Origin: Pseudofabraea citricarpa
Lineage: Eukaryota > Ascomycota > Leotiomycetes > Helotiales > Dermateaceae
Reading direction: 5' to 3'
Assembly: GCA_029641185.1 (NCBI GenBank)
Contig: JAPWGK010000017.1
Coordinates: forward strand, 744,001 to 808,000
DNA length: 64,000 nucleotides
Shown here: one piece after another, positions 48,709 through 59,890 of the stretch
Numbering within the stretch: position 1 is the stretch's first letter
Layout: each line of letters begins with the position of its first letter
Position numbers and translations under genes: made by a program
Notes under the pieces: generated by a model
Database searches by the model: none
What the model was told of the DNA's origin: nothing
The model's input: the letters and a program-made list of their open reading frames with translations, nothing else

Positions 48709-48715
48709 TATAAAA
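48709..48715 (+). promoter_or_regulatory. TATA box (TATAAAA)
   Basis: 46 bases between the box end and the start codon at 48761, a normal distance for a short leader. Confidence 0.5.
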
Positions 48716-48760
48716 ACACTCGATCAATTTGCACAACTCACTCAAAAACATACTCTAATC

Positions 48761-49383
48761 ATGTCCCATCAACCACTATTCTGCTGCACCGCAGCACAGC
48801 TAGTAGATGTCTCAAACAGTGGCAAGGTATATAACGACGACTACCGATCGAAGCACGCTGCCATCTTCGAATCGTTCCTCAACTTTGCCGATAGGCGGCA
48901 GAGGTCTTGGGAGTAAGTGCTTACTTTCTTTTTTCGCGTGCTACACGATGCTCACTATCCCATAACTGGCAGAGGGAAAACATATACACTAACACGCACC
49001 TCTGCAGATTACTGAACCTCATCCTCGGCAACAGCCCCAACCCACTCTCGTTCGTGATACCATCATCAGCTCCAACTTCCACGCCCTCTGCACTCACCCT
49101 CTCCACCAACCCGCTAGACCCAAACACCACCAAATCAGTCATCTACGTAACGTCGCGCCAGGATTTCGGCCCCGTCCTCTCGCACCGGTACTTTGTCCAG
49201 CCGGACAACCTCGAAGATGACTGGATTGAGCTCTCGCAGCTGCAGTGGTGGGCCACGGGAGCCGGGTTTGCAAATACGGCCGACAAAAGAGATCTGAAGT
49301 GCTTGGAGCATGAGAGGTTCTTCCGACTGCAGCTGAGGCCGAATTTGCAGCTGCGAAATGACGTGGTTGGCTTGAGACTTTGA
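48761..49383 (+). CDS. Unknown protein, 175 residues
   Basis: Exons 48761-48912 and 49008-49383. The start MSHQPLFCCTAAQLVD follows a TATA box at short distance. The join (GA|A) reads RRQRSWELLNLILGNSPNP. The rest is a compact alpha/beta-like sequence (SVIYVTSRQDFGPVLSHRYF, EDDWIELSQLQWWATG, KRDLKCLEHERFFRLQL), with no signal peptide, membrane helix or motif I know. The second exon is distinctly C/G-rich at third positions compared with the first. No function assigned. Spacing to PEX11 is 732 bases, same strand. Confidence 0.65.
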
Positions 49384-50115
49384 GCTTGATATCGCTAGGA
49401 GGGGTTTCCCGTTTATCTGGTGACGGTGTTATGTTTGGGTTTTGGAGTTTTTGTACTTCTCGATGGCTTTTTTGTGTGCTTGGCTCTATTTAAATGCGTT
49501 TCTACGTTAGATAGATATACCCAATGGACACCGTTCATAAATTGACTTGTTTTGGGTCCGGAGTTTGGAGTTCTTTACTAATAAGGCCTATAGGAGATTT
49601 GTCGTATCTACAATATCGCAGAAGTCAAATATTAAGCCATCATATCAAATAGAGCCACTGTGAATTTTCAGCTAGGCTTTCCTAAAGTGGCAGCATTTTT
49701 CTCAGCAGCTCAGTTATTCGGATATCTGATCTCGGAAGTTAACCGACGAGGCAACCGAGGAATTCCAGATCGGACAATGGGGACAATGGCGGCTACCTAT
49801 TGGATACAAATTACCAGATGAGTGAACACCGGATCCCTTTCCTTGCAAGTACCAGCTACCACAACTGCACTTGCTGCCCGGTACTTGACATCTGAACATC
49901 ACATGATCGCAAAACCAACCTCGGCATCCAGGGTTGACGCGCTTATCAGAAAGCTTGTGCCGAGATGGGCAATAATATCCTACCTTATCCAGCGCGCAGT
50001 TTACCGTCTCTCTCACATGAAGAGAGAACCCAAATTTCCTCACGGTTCGAAAACACCTGAAGAATGTCCATCGCATAAGCTACAATAGCAACTTCTCGAA
50101 AAGGAAGAAAAAATC
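49384..50115. other. Intergenic: PEX11 promoter
   Basis: No gene supported. ATCACATGAT (about 49899) resembles the CACGTG-type sites seen elsewhere, 210 bases before PEX11. Confidence 0.5.
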
Positions 50116-51015
50116 ATGTCCGAGATTCAAGGCATCGCTCCTCCAGATACCTCACCCGAGAAAGCTCTGCCCGTACCGACCCCACCAAGACCGACTGCTA
50201 CGCTCGATTCGCTGCGCGCATGGCTTCCTCTATATATACAGAAGAGCGACCGGACGCTCACGCGGCTAGACAGGATATTTGCCAGCGCAGCGGGGACCGA
50301 CAGGCTGCTCATGACCATCTGCTATACGTCACTCCTGGCATCGACGGTACTGTCACAAGCACGGCTGCAGCAAACGGCACGCAATCTAATTGAGAAAGCC
50401 ATCGCGCTACCTCCCAGCAGATCCGGCTCGCAGACCTCCAGCCTCCAGACTACGACGGCGCGGCTTAGGAAGCTCTCAGAGCTGATCTCCGACTACCGCA
50501 TCTTCACGCGCTCCTGGGGCCTGATCTCGATATATAAATGGGGGCAAGGCGCGTGGAATGCTGAGGGCGGAGACCTCGTCGTCAGGAGGATCGTCTACGC
50601 GCAGGTCCTGGTAAACTTCCTGTTCCAGTACCTCGAGAATTTGGCGTATCTGAGCTCCAAGGGCATCTGGGGCTGGGATGCGAAGAAGCAGAATTGGGCC
50701 TGGTTATGGAGCTCGCGGTTCTGGGCTGCCCATGTAGGACTGGATCTGGTGAAACTGGGCTACGAGTGGAATATACGGCAGAAGGCAAAGATAGAAGGGG
50801 CAAGTGAAGGGGAGAAGAGTATTGTGCAGCAGGATGAGAAGGCGTGGACGGCGAAATGGAGGAGGGAGATGGTGGTCAATTTTGCCTATGCACCTCTGAC
50901 TATCCATTGGAGTTTGGAGAAGGGCCTAGTCAATGAATTCTGGGTTGGAATTTTTGGAAGTGTGGCGGGTATAACAGGCCTGAGAGAGCTGTGGAAAACC
51001 ACCTCGGCATTATAA
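50116..51015 (+). CDS. PEX11: Peroxisomal membrane protein Pex11 (PEX11C-like)
   Basis: Single exon, 299 residues. PEX11-family proteins bend and elongate the peroxisome membrane before division. After a Pro-rich start come LDSLRAWLPLYIQKSDRTLTRLDRIFASAAGTDRLLMTICYTSLL minus overlap (the amphipathic N-terminal region, about 33-75), LRKLSELISDYRIFTRSWG, then LVNFLFQYLENLAYLSSKGI, a typical PEX11 segment. The C-terminus (NFAYAPLTIHWSLEKGLV, VGIFGSVAGITGLRELWKT) holds the membrane stretches. A Pmp22-type peroxisomal gene lies less than 2 kb downstream on the other strand, which may be coincidence. The length and the absence of introns agree with fungal PEX11C-like paralogues. Confidence 0.88.
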   Translation: MSEIQGIAPPDTSPEKALPVPTPPRPTATLDSLRAWLPLYIQKSDRTLTRLDRIFASAAGTDRLLMTICYTSLLASTVLSQARLQQTARNLIEKAIALPPSRSGSQTSSLQTTTARLRKLSELISDYRIFTRSWGLISIYKWGQGAWNAEGGDLVVRRIVYAQVLVNFLFQYLENLAYLSSKGIWGWDAKKQNWAWLWSSRFWAAHVGLDLVKLGYEWNIRQKAKIEGASEGEKSIVQQDEKAWTAKWRREMVVNFAYAPLTIHWSLEKGLVNEFWVGIFGSVAGITGLRELWKTTSAL

Positions 51016-51245
51016 GATAGGTAGAATAGTTGAATTAGAAGGGCATAGACAGGTTTAGATACGGGGTTCTCTTGGACCGAAGAGCAGAAATGCTAATGAA
51101 ATGTATGATCATATCTATAACAAAAAGAACAGGCACCATTTAAAGAAGAAGAAAAACATCAAGATGACTGGCTGCTGAGAATTAACTTCAGTCCTTGTTA
51201 CCAGCCATATCTCTCATCTTAGCAACCCAAACTCTCACACCCAGC

Positions 51246-52238
51246 TTATGGAGATCTCCAAGAAATCAAAGAAGGAAACAAACTTGGATTAACTAATCTC
51301 TCATAAGCCACCATAGCCTCAGGACGCTCCATACACATAGCAGGCGAGCGCATGCAACAGTCAATAAAGCCAGCAACTTCAGGATCCGAAGCCAGCATAT
51401 TCTTAAGCCAGTCCTTGAGCTCATTATCAGCCTTCTCCGCACACAAGACGGTGACAGTAACCATGATAAGATCCTCAGGAAAGACGCGCGTGGTAGCGAG
51501 GTCGAACTTCTTGATATGCGCGAAGGCCGTCTCCTTGACCGACGAGGCGCCGACGCTGTTGGCGAGGATATACAGCGTGACCTCGTCGAGGATGTTGGTG
51601 CACGTATAGCTGTCGTCGTTGATGCACTTGACGAGCATGTCGACCATGAAGTCCGGCACGTCGGTGGCGTTCTTCTTGTCCATGTACTGGACCAGGTTCT
51701 CCTCGAACTTCTTGTTCTCGGCCAGGTAGCTCCGGCGCACGGCGTAGCAGCTGCCGCGCACAAAGATGTCCTTCTTCTCGCTCGTGCGCTGCGATGAGTT
51801 GTTCACCGCGGCGGCTAATCGCTGCTGGCCAAGGCTGCTGTAGAATCCCCATGGGTTAGAGAATATACTCATCCCCATGCCGATCCCCATGCCCATGCCT
51901 GGATTCTGCGGATTGAATGGTGCACTGTTCAGTGCTGCTCCAAGCCCGACTGGTAATTGCATCCCTAAACTTTGCTGGCCCATCGATCCGTATTGAGGTC
52001 CACCCAGGTTACTTAAACCACTGATGCCATGGTGACCAAGCGTACGGCCATGTGTCATTGAACATCCCCTTGCTCCACTGAGCATCATACCTGGTCCTGA
52101 ACTGCAAGATCCATGCTGCAAATTGCTACTTGGACGGTGAGGGACGAGGCCATTGCTGCAAGGGTTTTGCCTTAACGTCGAAAAGGGATTTGAAGAACAT
52201 GGCGAGGATCCGCTCAGATGGCTATGTGCTCCGAGCAT
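51246..52238 (-). CDS. BTB/POZ-like protein with a composition break
   Basis: Minus-strand single exon, 330 residues from MLGAHSHLSGSSPCSS. The first 150 residues are Gly/Ser/Met-rich low complexity (GMGMGIGMGMSIF). The folded part (about 165-310) reads DIFVRGSCYAVRRSYLAENK, FMVDMLVKCINDDSYTCTN, LYILANSVGASSVKETAFAH, similar in order to BTB/POZ domains of fungal proteins (a D-x-F-V-x-G opening, a strand, helices). DNA of the BTB part is clearly more G/C-rich at third positions than the N-terminal part. The open frame extends 79 codons upstream to 52475, but that stretch is C/T-rich and leader-like, with a GTAAGT that may be a donor. An ATCACGTG lies at 52551. Function unknown. Confidence 0.7.
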   Translation of the reverse strand: MLGAHSHLSGSSPCSSNPFSTLRQNPCSNGLVPHRPSSNLQHGSCSSGPGMMLSGARGCSMTHGRTLGHHGISGLSNLGGPQYGSMGQQSLGMQLPVGLGAALNSAPFNPQNPGMGMGIGMGMSIFSNPWGFYSSLGQQRLAAAVNNSSQRTSEKKDIFVRGSCYAVRRSYLAENKKFEENLVQYMDKKNATDVPDFMVDMLVKCINDDSYTCTNILDEVTLYILANSVGASSVKETAFAHIKKFDLATTRVFPEDLIMVTVTVLCAEKADNELKDWLKNMLASDPEVAGFIDCCMRSPAMCMERPEAMVAYERLVNPSLFPSLISWRSP

Positions 52239-52785
52239 CTTATATTTCGTAGCCTCAAAGCCTTGCTTAAGATAAAAAGGTAGAAGGGAGGCAAAGAAGT
52301 TCTTCAAAGAGCTGTGCGTGATTGATGGAAACGAAGTAAAGAGAGACCAAGTACAGTATGAGCGGGTGGTTTGAGCGAACTTACCTCGATTATCAAGTAC
52401 AACTGCCAGCGTGTACGGTGATACAGCTTCCCTAAATGACAGCATTGACAGCCTCTCCCGAAACTCAACAAACAAAGAGAACGTGGGATAAAAAGGTTGG
52501 CTAGGCAGACTTCACCTTCAATTTCTTTACCATCACAGGTTCCACAAGGCATCACGTGAAGTGGAAAACAAACGCCTAAGTTGCTAATTGACCAGGATCC
52601 AATGAAATGACAATGTACAAGAGTGCGAGACGAGGCTGCTTCTGTACCGTTCCTAGCCTTTTGATGGAACGAAACAAGCCTTCCATATGTTGACCCACAA
52701 CATGTAACCCCAAAGTATCCAGTCATTAAGGAATCTCTAATATACGAGAGACTTCGCCTCCAAGGAATCATAGTCGATCTGCCTA
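52239..52785. other. Intergenic: promoter of the BTB-like gene
   Basis: Contains leader-like C/T-rich DNA next to the BTB start and an ATCACGTG at 52551-52558. The minus-strand open frame here is discussed with the BTB gene. Confidence 0.5.
52551..52558. promoter_or_regulatory. ATCACGTG site
   Basis: Fourth copy of the octamer in this window, 313 bases before the BTB-like start and downstream of the PMP22 gene. Confidence 0.35.
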
Positions 52786-53671
52786 TTAGTATTTCCGGTC
52801 ACCTGGGTAATCATCTCGGCTTGTTCCTCGTCTGCTATCCTCGGCATACTTCTTGCGAAGAGCCGCAAGACGCTTCTTCTTTGTGACAGAGTTGATGTAT
52901 GTGCCAATGAAGAAGGCGACAATGTTGAAGAATGGAACCCAGGTGTGCTCCGGAAGGAACTTCTGAGCAAATGCAAGGCAGAGCGGCGATGACAGCCAGC
53001 TGACCTTCATAACTGGCATGAAACCTGCCTTCCAAGTCGCGTGTACTTGGTGGATGGTGCGTGCACCAGCGATGATTGCCATCGAGATCAAGTATACACT
53101 GTTCTGGATTGGAGCAATCTGTAGACATGTTAGCTGGCGTTGCAGATACGTCATATTGGGATACACATACAATCAAGTTGCTAAACAGAATCTGCAAGAT
53201 CTTGGCCTTGAGACTTGTGCGGCCAGCAAATACCTTCTGAAGGATGCTGATCAAAACATGACCCAGAGGCGCACTGATGAAAGCTCCATATGCGGCCATC
53301 TTTGGAACTCTAGAAGTGAAGTAATGCCCATCCTTGTTACGATCCTTCGCAATCCACGATGCTAGCAGCTCCTGTAGTGCCGATAGAGATCCAGATGTGA
53401 GCATCTTCGTACGTAGAGGGTTTGTTTGGAGCTGCTTCAAATATGCCTATCGAGAACAAGTCAGCATCGACTGCGCGCATCCATCGTCACATTTGCAATT
53501 GCCACGTACAGCCAAGTATCCAGGTTGTCCAACATTTCCCTTTCCTCCGGTCAATGCAGTTCCAATCTCTGTTGACAGCTTATGTTTGCCCTCGCCCATT
53601 GCGTTCACCCCTTGCGCAGCAGCAACGCCTCCAGTCTGCTTAATCGTATCCTTCTCAAACTTCACCGACAT
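52786..53671 (-). CDS. Mpv17/PMP22-family membrane protein
   Basis: Minus-strand exons 53510-53671, 53171-53446 and 52786-53118; 256 residues. The family has peroxisomal (PMP22) and mitochondrial inner-membrane (Mpv17/Sym1) members. Marks are AYLKQLQTNPLRTKMLTSG, RVPKMAAYGAFISAPLGHVL, NSVYLISMAIIAGA, MPVMKVSWLSSPLCLAFAQKF, EHTWVPFFNIVAFFIGTY. The 54-residue N-terminal exon (MSVKFEKDTIKQTGGVAAA) is outside the core domain. Four membrane segments fit. I favour PMP22 over Sym1 because the start is not a presequence and because of the C-terminal basic tail, but this is inference. Joins are all phase 0. Confidence 0.85.
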
Positions 53672-55425
53672 CGTGGCGGTCGATATGCCAGAGGGAGTTC
53701 TGGTTCTGCGACTGGTGTGTTAGTGAAATGAGAGCATTGAATCTGGGGTAGCTGAGAAGACCCATTGTTGACAGTCGCCCAGCCGAGGTCAACAAAACGT
53801 GGAGCCGCATTAAACTTCCGCTTGCTTGGGTATGGCTCGGAATTTTCGGAATGCCTTTAGGATAGAAGAGACGCTGACTGACCTTTGGTATGTCGAAGAC
53901 TACACTCCCTGCTTGATCGACAGCAGTAACTGAGCGTGTTTGTTGTCGTGTTGAAAACCAAGTGCTGTACAATCAGAGGAGGCGATGAGCGGCCAATGCC
54001 GTCTTTTGTACTAGCAGGGATCAGCGATTCGTCCACGTCGAAGATGGTGCAACAGTCCAAATAAGGAAACTTTTCTCTTGTTTATGGACTGACCGCGATT
54101 TCTAATTGTCTCACAGGTTTCGAGCTCTTAGTAGTGCATGCGTAATGTGGGTGTTGCTCTCGTACTGTAGTGACACCTTCGACCTCGCCGAGGTACAGTA
54201 CCTCGTCCGAAGTGTAACGGGAACTGGCCCGGCAGTTCAAAGTTCCAAACTCAATTTGATGCATGTTTGGGTTGATAATCCTTCCTGAAGTCGTCTCTCA
54301 ACATTTCGTAAGCTGGTGTTCTGCTCATAGTGATGGTTGTTTCAAGCAAGGCTTGATATAATTCAGCAAGGACACCACAAAGAGACGCCTCACTGGCGGC
54401 TGAGAGTGCAGCATTGTTTTCGAAAAGCGTGGTTTCAAAGTTCTACTTGTTTAGAGGACGTTGCCACTCATATCTCGTAGAGTCGTAAAAGTACTTAGGC
54501 TCACTTGGATCAGCCATTACTTTTCACATTCCAAGGTCCTTGAAGAGCTTTGCTGTCAATCCCGAGGTGTTTATATTTGGCTGCACAAAGTAAATATGTT
54601 CATGTTGAAGACAGGGCCAATGTTCACAAGCATAAGCGGTTCAGTAAAGGCCAGTACTTTTCAATATTCCAGCTATTTCCAGTATTTATGTTAAACAATG
54701 GACTGCTTTGGTTTAAACGGCGAAAGAAAAAGAACAAGAGATTGATTGAAGATGAATAGTAATTTGTATTGGTCTTTAACAACCAAATGTTAGCTGAGTC
54801 TCTGCTTTGCTGCATCGATTGACTACCAGATTTAAAGCTCTCCAATCTGAAAACAAATTCAACCTGGAAAATCGAAGGCCTTGACCAATTTAATTTTACT
54901 GCCTTGTCCTTTTCTTTCTGTGCCCAAAGGCATGCCCTTGACATTGTTGTCAAAGCATGCCGAGTTTTGCAAATCCTGGAAGATTTAGTAGTCTCCCGTC
55001 AGTTGTCTTTTGCGGATTTTATGGTTGTAAAGGCGAATTAGTTGGGGCAGTACTTATTTTCATCTGTTTGAGACGCACGAGGTCTTCAAGGGTCGATGCA
55101 AGGGTGCGCAAAGTTTCTTCATTTCGTGAAACTAGGGATACGGATCGAAAGAACCCAAAAAAACCACTGGATGTAAATCTTTTAGAGCTATAGAAACACC
55201 TAGCAAAGTGGGAGGTCATTGATACCTGCGCAAAATGCTAATCGCTTGTCCATAAGTAAAATGTGTCAAGCGAGCACCCTATCTCTCGTAGCTCTATCAG
55301 AATCGCGCGCTCACCAAAATATTTTCCTCAACATCCTGGACAGATAACTTCTAAACCTCCCAATTCTGCCACCTCCATTACCCCCTTAATCTTATCCATC
55401 GTCAAGTCACCAATACACGCAACCC
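53672..55425. other. Long intergenic region, no supported gene
   Basis: 1.75 kb, AT-rich in the middle. Frames up to 109 codons exist on both strands without family likeness or splice support. I see no repeat or transposon remnant. Confidence 0.5.
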
Positions 55426-56868
55426 ATGGATATCTCTGGGGCTCCCCCACTCCAGACTCCTCGAAGGATCATGGCCCCAGCGCCTCGAGGCAATGGCGCT
55501 TGCACACACATGACTATGACACGACTATACACAGATACCCTTCGATGCACCAATTGTAAACAACTGGGTTCCTTCGGCTGGCTTCTTAAATGTACGCAAG
55601 ATACCGAATTTACCTACGAAGATGAACTCGAACGCGGAGTCCGTACCTCGCAGCTGGACAAGTACTGTGAGATCTTTGATTTATCAACAGCTCCCAAGAA
55701 GCGCGGCCCCGCTGCGCGCACCGCATCCAGACTCAGCTTCCTCGACGAGATTAGTGACGAAGCTCTCAAGACTTATACTCCGGAGCAGCTAAAGCGTGTG
55801 TTGGACCAGAGAGCCCATGTAAGCTCCACGTGATGTTACACATGCTTTCATAGAATTGGCTAACGCAATACCAGTGTCAAGATGTCGCACAAGCTGCATA
55901 TGAAGAGATAGCAGCGGATTCTGGACTCCAGATCCTATTCTCTGACTATGCTTCATCACAGACTTCTGACAGATGGTCTCAATCTTCCTCTCCTGATCGC
56001 ACTACAAACCCTTGGGTGACCTCGAAGGAATGCTTTTACAAGATCTGCTCCAAGTGCCGGCGCTCATATATGGATCGTACATGGCTCAGCATGGATGCTG
56101 TTGCCGAGGGAGAACTGCCATTGACGGCTGTCATGGGACATGGCTTCCACTATCGATTAGGCAAACAGAGAAGACCTGTGGCTCCGAACAGACTTGTAAA
56201 CAAACTCGGCATGAGACCCGTTCCTCTTATTGTAAGAACGTTATAACCACCAAGAATGTAGGCAGAACTTACTAACTTCTAGATAGGGACCTAATGCAGT
56301 TCTAATATCCTTGGCACCACCAGAACTCGGGATTCCAGATCTAGAAACCAGACGCCGACAGCTCTTCCCGCATCTCTTTGCAGACGAAGAGCCATTCGAA
56401 GATAGCTTCGCAATTGACGAGAACATCATCACTCAAAGTGGCACCCAAGCACCTGCCCCTGTGCGGAAAGCATATACCTGCAGCCCAGAAGTAGAAGAAA
56501 TCCTCCAACGTCTGGACATGGACCCTCAACGACAACACCCGCAATCTCATTCCCGATCTTCTTCTTACTCAGTTCCAGTTTCTCTTCGACAACAGTATCC
56601 TGAGACCCTCACACCCCCTCACAGCTCACCACCATCACCTTCTACTCCAGACAATGAAGCAGAGGCTGACGGTAGTCTCCAACAATCAGCAGCTTCAACA
56701 CCGCCAACACCGCCAACACCAATGGAGCAGACTGAGGAAGTGGCTAATTTCTTTAGCAGTGCTCCCCTGGAGGTAAACAGTGGAGTCGCCGTGACAGAGG
56801 AAGGTGTGGAGTTACACGTTCCCGATATCGTGCTTGATGACCATTGGCTTCGCGAGAATAGTTCATGA
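55426..56868 (+). CDS. Unknown Cys-containing fungal protein, 443 residues
   Basis: Exons 55426-55818, 55875-56231 and 56287-56868; phases all 0. An N-terminal segment with C-T-N-C and, after GSFGWLLK, a further Cys (about 41-55) suggests a zinc site, and a second pair occurs in ECFYKICSKCRRSYMDRTW (about 205-223). Around it are conserved-looking helices (SFLDEISDEALKTYTPEQLK, AYEEIAADSGLQILF) and GFHYRLGKQRRPVAPNRLV. The C-terminus is Pro/Ser/Thr-rich and acidic (TPPHSSPPSPSTP) and closes with VPDIVLDDHWLREN. I do not recognise the family. The 5' leader is C/A-rich, as for expressed genes here. Convergent with the PH gene. Confidence 0.75.
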
Positions 56869-57380
56869 GGGAAGCATATTGATTTCTGAAGAGAAATAGT
56901 GAACGAATGGGAAGTCTTTTTGCTTTTGCTTTCAAGGCAGGAGGATTACCTATGACCTTGTCAGATTGGCTCTGCCCGCAGCCACTTGTATGATTGCATC
57001 GCCAGCGTTTGGAGCGAAACTTTGCTTTGCCGGGGATTTGCTATGTAGGATAGAGCAGGGGTCTGCTTTAAATTTGCTCCCCTGAATGTACACTACAATG
57101 TTCAAGTAGAGACACAGAAGAAGAAAAAGAATCAAATTCACAAAATCATCAGTCGCAAAATAAAACAAAAGACTGTGAGATCAGGTACAAGAGACGTAAC
57201 AGCATTAAAATTTACATAGTCATAAACTCATGATAGCGCTCGCTAATTTGAAAAACAGCAGCAAGCCAGTGCCTTCATCTCAAGAAGATGTTTATGTACC
57301 AAACAGGCCCAGCCAGATCGGGTGTACCACTTTTCTTACTCCGTCTCTCGATGTGTTGATCCCTCGAGAGTTAGGGCGGG
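56869..57380. other. Convergent intergenic spacer
   Basis: 512 bases between two 3' ends. AT-rich with AAGAAGAAAAAG runs; nothing else supported. Confidence 0.6.
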
Positions 57381-58666
57381 TCATCTTGCTCGGACCTCAA
57401 CCTCGGTGTTTTTCCTTCTAGCCAACAGGCACTTGAATGCCCCGAGAGACGTATCCAATGACTCTTCATTATGGGCGCAGAACTTGTAGCTTTTCTCTTC
57501 TGTGATGACCTGCATGCAGTGCCTCTTGGTCTTGGAAACCGGGTCGATTTCCACTGCGTTGATTACGGAGGTAAGTGGTATTATGAGGATAGGTGAGTAT
57601 TCGGATTCGTTCTTGTAGAAGGCTACGTTCTTGTGTCGGATGACTGCCCAGAGATCTTTCCACTGGCGAACACCGCCTTTGGATTTGAGGTACAGGAGAT
57701 GACCCTGCCAGATGATTCTTTCGGGGTCCTGTTCCACATTGAAGCCACTCATCTGGCTTATATTCCGCCCTGCCAGCATTGGCCTTTCCCCTGGTGCCTT
57801 TACTGCCAAAGGTTCTTCTGGCAGGGAGACCATTGAGGCTCCCAATGCCTTGGTGCCTTCTGTGTCCGACATGTCGGAGTGCGACGCAAGCTCATTCCCG
57901 GAGTACTCGATCGTGTGTGACTGTCGTCTTTGCAGATTCAATCCCCCCTTCTTGGCTGGCCGTACAAGATCCAAAGGTTCAGGGGAACTAGAGCCGACTC
58001 GTTCATCGTGCAACTGATTCTGCTCATTCCGCTTCTGGATCTCATGGTCCAACCCATTGCTAACACCTGTGGCGATCCCCCCTGGGCTTGCCAAGAACAA
58101 CTCTTCTTCCTCTTCCTCGATTCGTGCCTCCTGTCTGATTAAAGCGACCCATTGTTCTGCATCAGCGTGCGATGCCGCCTCCAAGTGGTAATTCCGCGAC
58201 GGTGAGAAGAGACCAAAGACATTCTGGCGCTTCTGCTTGGGATCTTTGAGGAAAGCAACAGTAGTGAGATCTGCCAGATGGATTTTGTGTCGGAGTTTGG
58301 CTTCGTTTTGATCCTTATAGATAGAGAGGTAATTCGGTCGTAGGACTAGATATATTGGCTTCCAGGCCTGCAAGTCGTCAGTCTTGCTTTTTGGTGGTCC
58401 ACGTTCCTACCCCTTACCTTTGTCTTCCGCGTCCGCTTCTGAACGTAGCCTGCCTTCAGAACACGATCAAATTCGAAGCTGCCATTCTGATTCACGGGGG
58501 AGAAGGTGTCCAGATTGATGTGCGAGTTCCGAATTCGAGATGCGCTCGACGGTGGAGGCAGTTGGACGGATGATGGAGGGATCTGGAGTGCCGTCGTGCC
58601 GTCAGGGATCTTTCGTGGCTGCGATGCTTGCATTGGAGCTTGATGTTCCACTTCGGACATGATCAT
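57381..58666 (-). CDS. Protein with two PH domains
   Basis: Minus-strand exons 58418-58666 and 57381-58367; 411 residues. PH domain 1 (about 66-190) spans the intron: VLKAGYVQKRTRKTK then AWKPIYLVLRPNYLSIYKDQ, IHLADLTTVAFLKDPK, NYHLEAASHADAEQWVALIR. A linker has Ser-rich and acidic segments. PH domain 2 (about 297-400) has IIWQGHLLYLKSKGGVRQWKDLWAVIRHKNVAFYK minus overlap, IIPLTSVINAVEIDPV, KSYKFCAHNEESLDTSLGAFK. Each ends in the tryptophan or equivalent aromatic helix of the fold. The arrangement resembles yeast Opy1-type phosphoinositide binders. Membrane targeting is the family expectation; lipid specificity cannot be read. The start could be the ATG two codons downstream. Confidence 0.85.
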
Positions 58667-59890
58667 GATTGATCAATTGCAAAGGATTCGGTTGGGAGAG
58701 GCCACAGGCGACTCTTTGAAGCCAGAAAGTGCCAGTCTTTTTTTCTCTCGAGGCCGGGCTGGGGGAAATTGGAGAATGTACCGGTGAGCTGGGAAGTGGA
58801 AGATCACGAGCCACAGACTGCTTTGAGCGGTAGTTGCAAGCCGGCTGCTACCTCACGATACGCCAACAAAAACGAGAAAGGGAATAAAAAATACTGAGTA
58901 TGTCTGTCTGGCTGCAGAAGGTCAAGCCCGCAAGATTGGCATCTTGTATTTCAGATGTTGATTCGACTTGGGATCGCGATTTGCGGAAAGCTTATTCTCA
59001 TCAGGGCAGTGCTGCGGTGAAACTGAAGCCGTTCAGAGATGTGCTAGGATCGAAGCGGGGGAGGAATTGTTCTGGGCCATTAGACGCTGTCTTGTCTCGC
59101 TAACTTGAAGCTGTAGTAGATGTCCAGCGTTTTCACTGGACCTGCGATGGTCTGCGAATAGAGCCTCGTCTGAACCATAGGCTCACGCAAACCGGAGTCG
59201 TTTCACAATCTTCTGGCGGCTCTCTTAAACTGGCTCAAGCTTAAGCTTCATTTTGCATGATCATATCAGACGCCGGACGCAGCGGGTTTCCACTTTTCAA
59301 GGCAAATCTCTCTTCAATTATGGATCGCTGCTGTTGCTTATCCTTGTGCTTGTGCTTGTGCTCTACCGAATCCTGGAAGATGATTGTTATTGTTTTTGGC
59401 TCAACTGCCAAGAGCAGCCTTTTGCTCTATTGTTTACTATCGAGGCCTAGGTATTTTGGATGATTCTCAATAGCAGATCTGTACTCTTAACGAGACAGAT
59501 GCTTCGTGTTTGCTGTCACGGGAGACTCAGAGTTTTTGTAGCAAAATGTATAGATGGATAAAGATTAAATGGACAAAGATACTTGAAAAGGCATAATTAG
59601 GGGCTTCATGATAAAAGTTGTGATATCGGACGTTGTAAAGAAGGGCAGGGTATTTGATCACATGATGTGCATGGATATTCTTTCTTCCGAATTTAGGCAC
59701 GTGAACTGTCCTAATGGGGGGTAATTGAGCCGTTGGTGGGGTTTTCTCGCGTTTAGGCTGACCTGCGTCACAGTCTAATCCTCAGTAGATCGCGTTTTTT
59801 TCTTATTTGTTTCTGAGCTTGTAGATTTCTGGTAGTTCCACAACACATCTCGAAGTCACCGTCCCGGCCATAGTCGGAGAACGCACTACG
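58667..59890. other. Divergent promoter of the PH gene and EFL1
   Basis: 1.2 kb. One ATG-initiated frame of 67 codons at 58900 (MSVWLQKVKPARLASC) is unsupported. GCACGTG lies at 59697-59703, about 190 bases before EFL1. CTTGTG-type repeats occur near 59341-59362. Confidence 0.5.

Larger units (their letters stand above)
48329..48760. other. Promoter region of the 175-residue gene
   Basis: Contains two short inverted repeats and a TATA box, listed separately. No coding frame. Confidence 0.6.

Noticed and set aside
52239..52475. N-terminal extension of the BTB-like protein
   Set aside because: Begins at TTG, C/T-rich like a leader, contains a GTAAGT; the ATG at 52238 is preferred, though an ATG at 52445 is possible.
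58900..59103. 67-codon plus-strand frame with ATG
   Set aside because: No promoter signal or family likeness; lies in a divergent promoter. Could be real but not supported.
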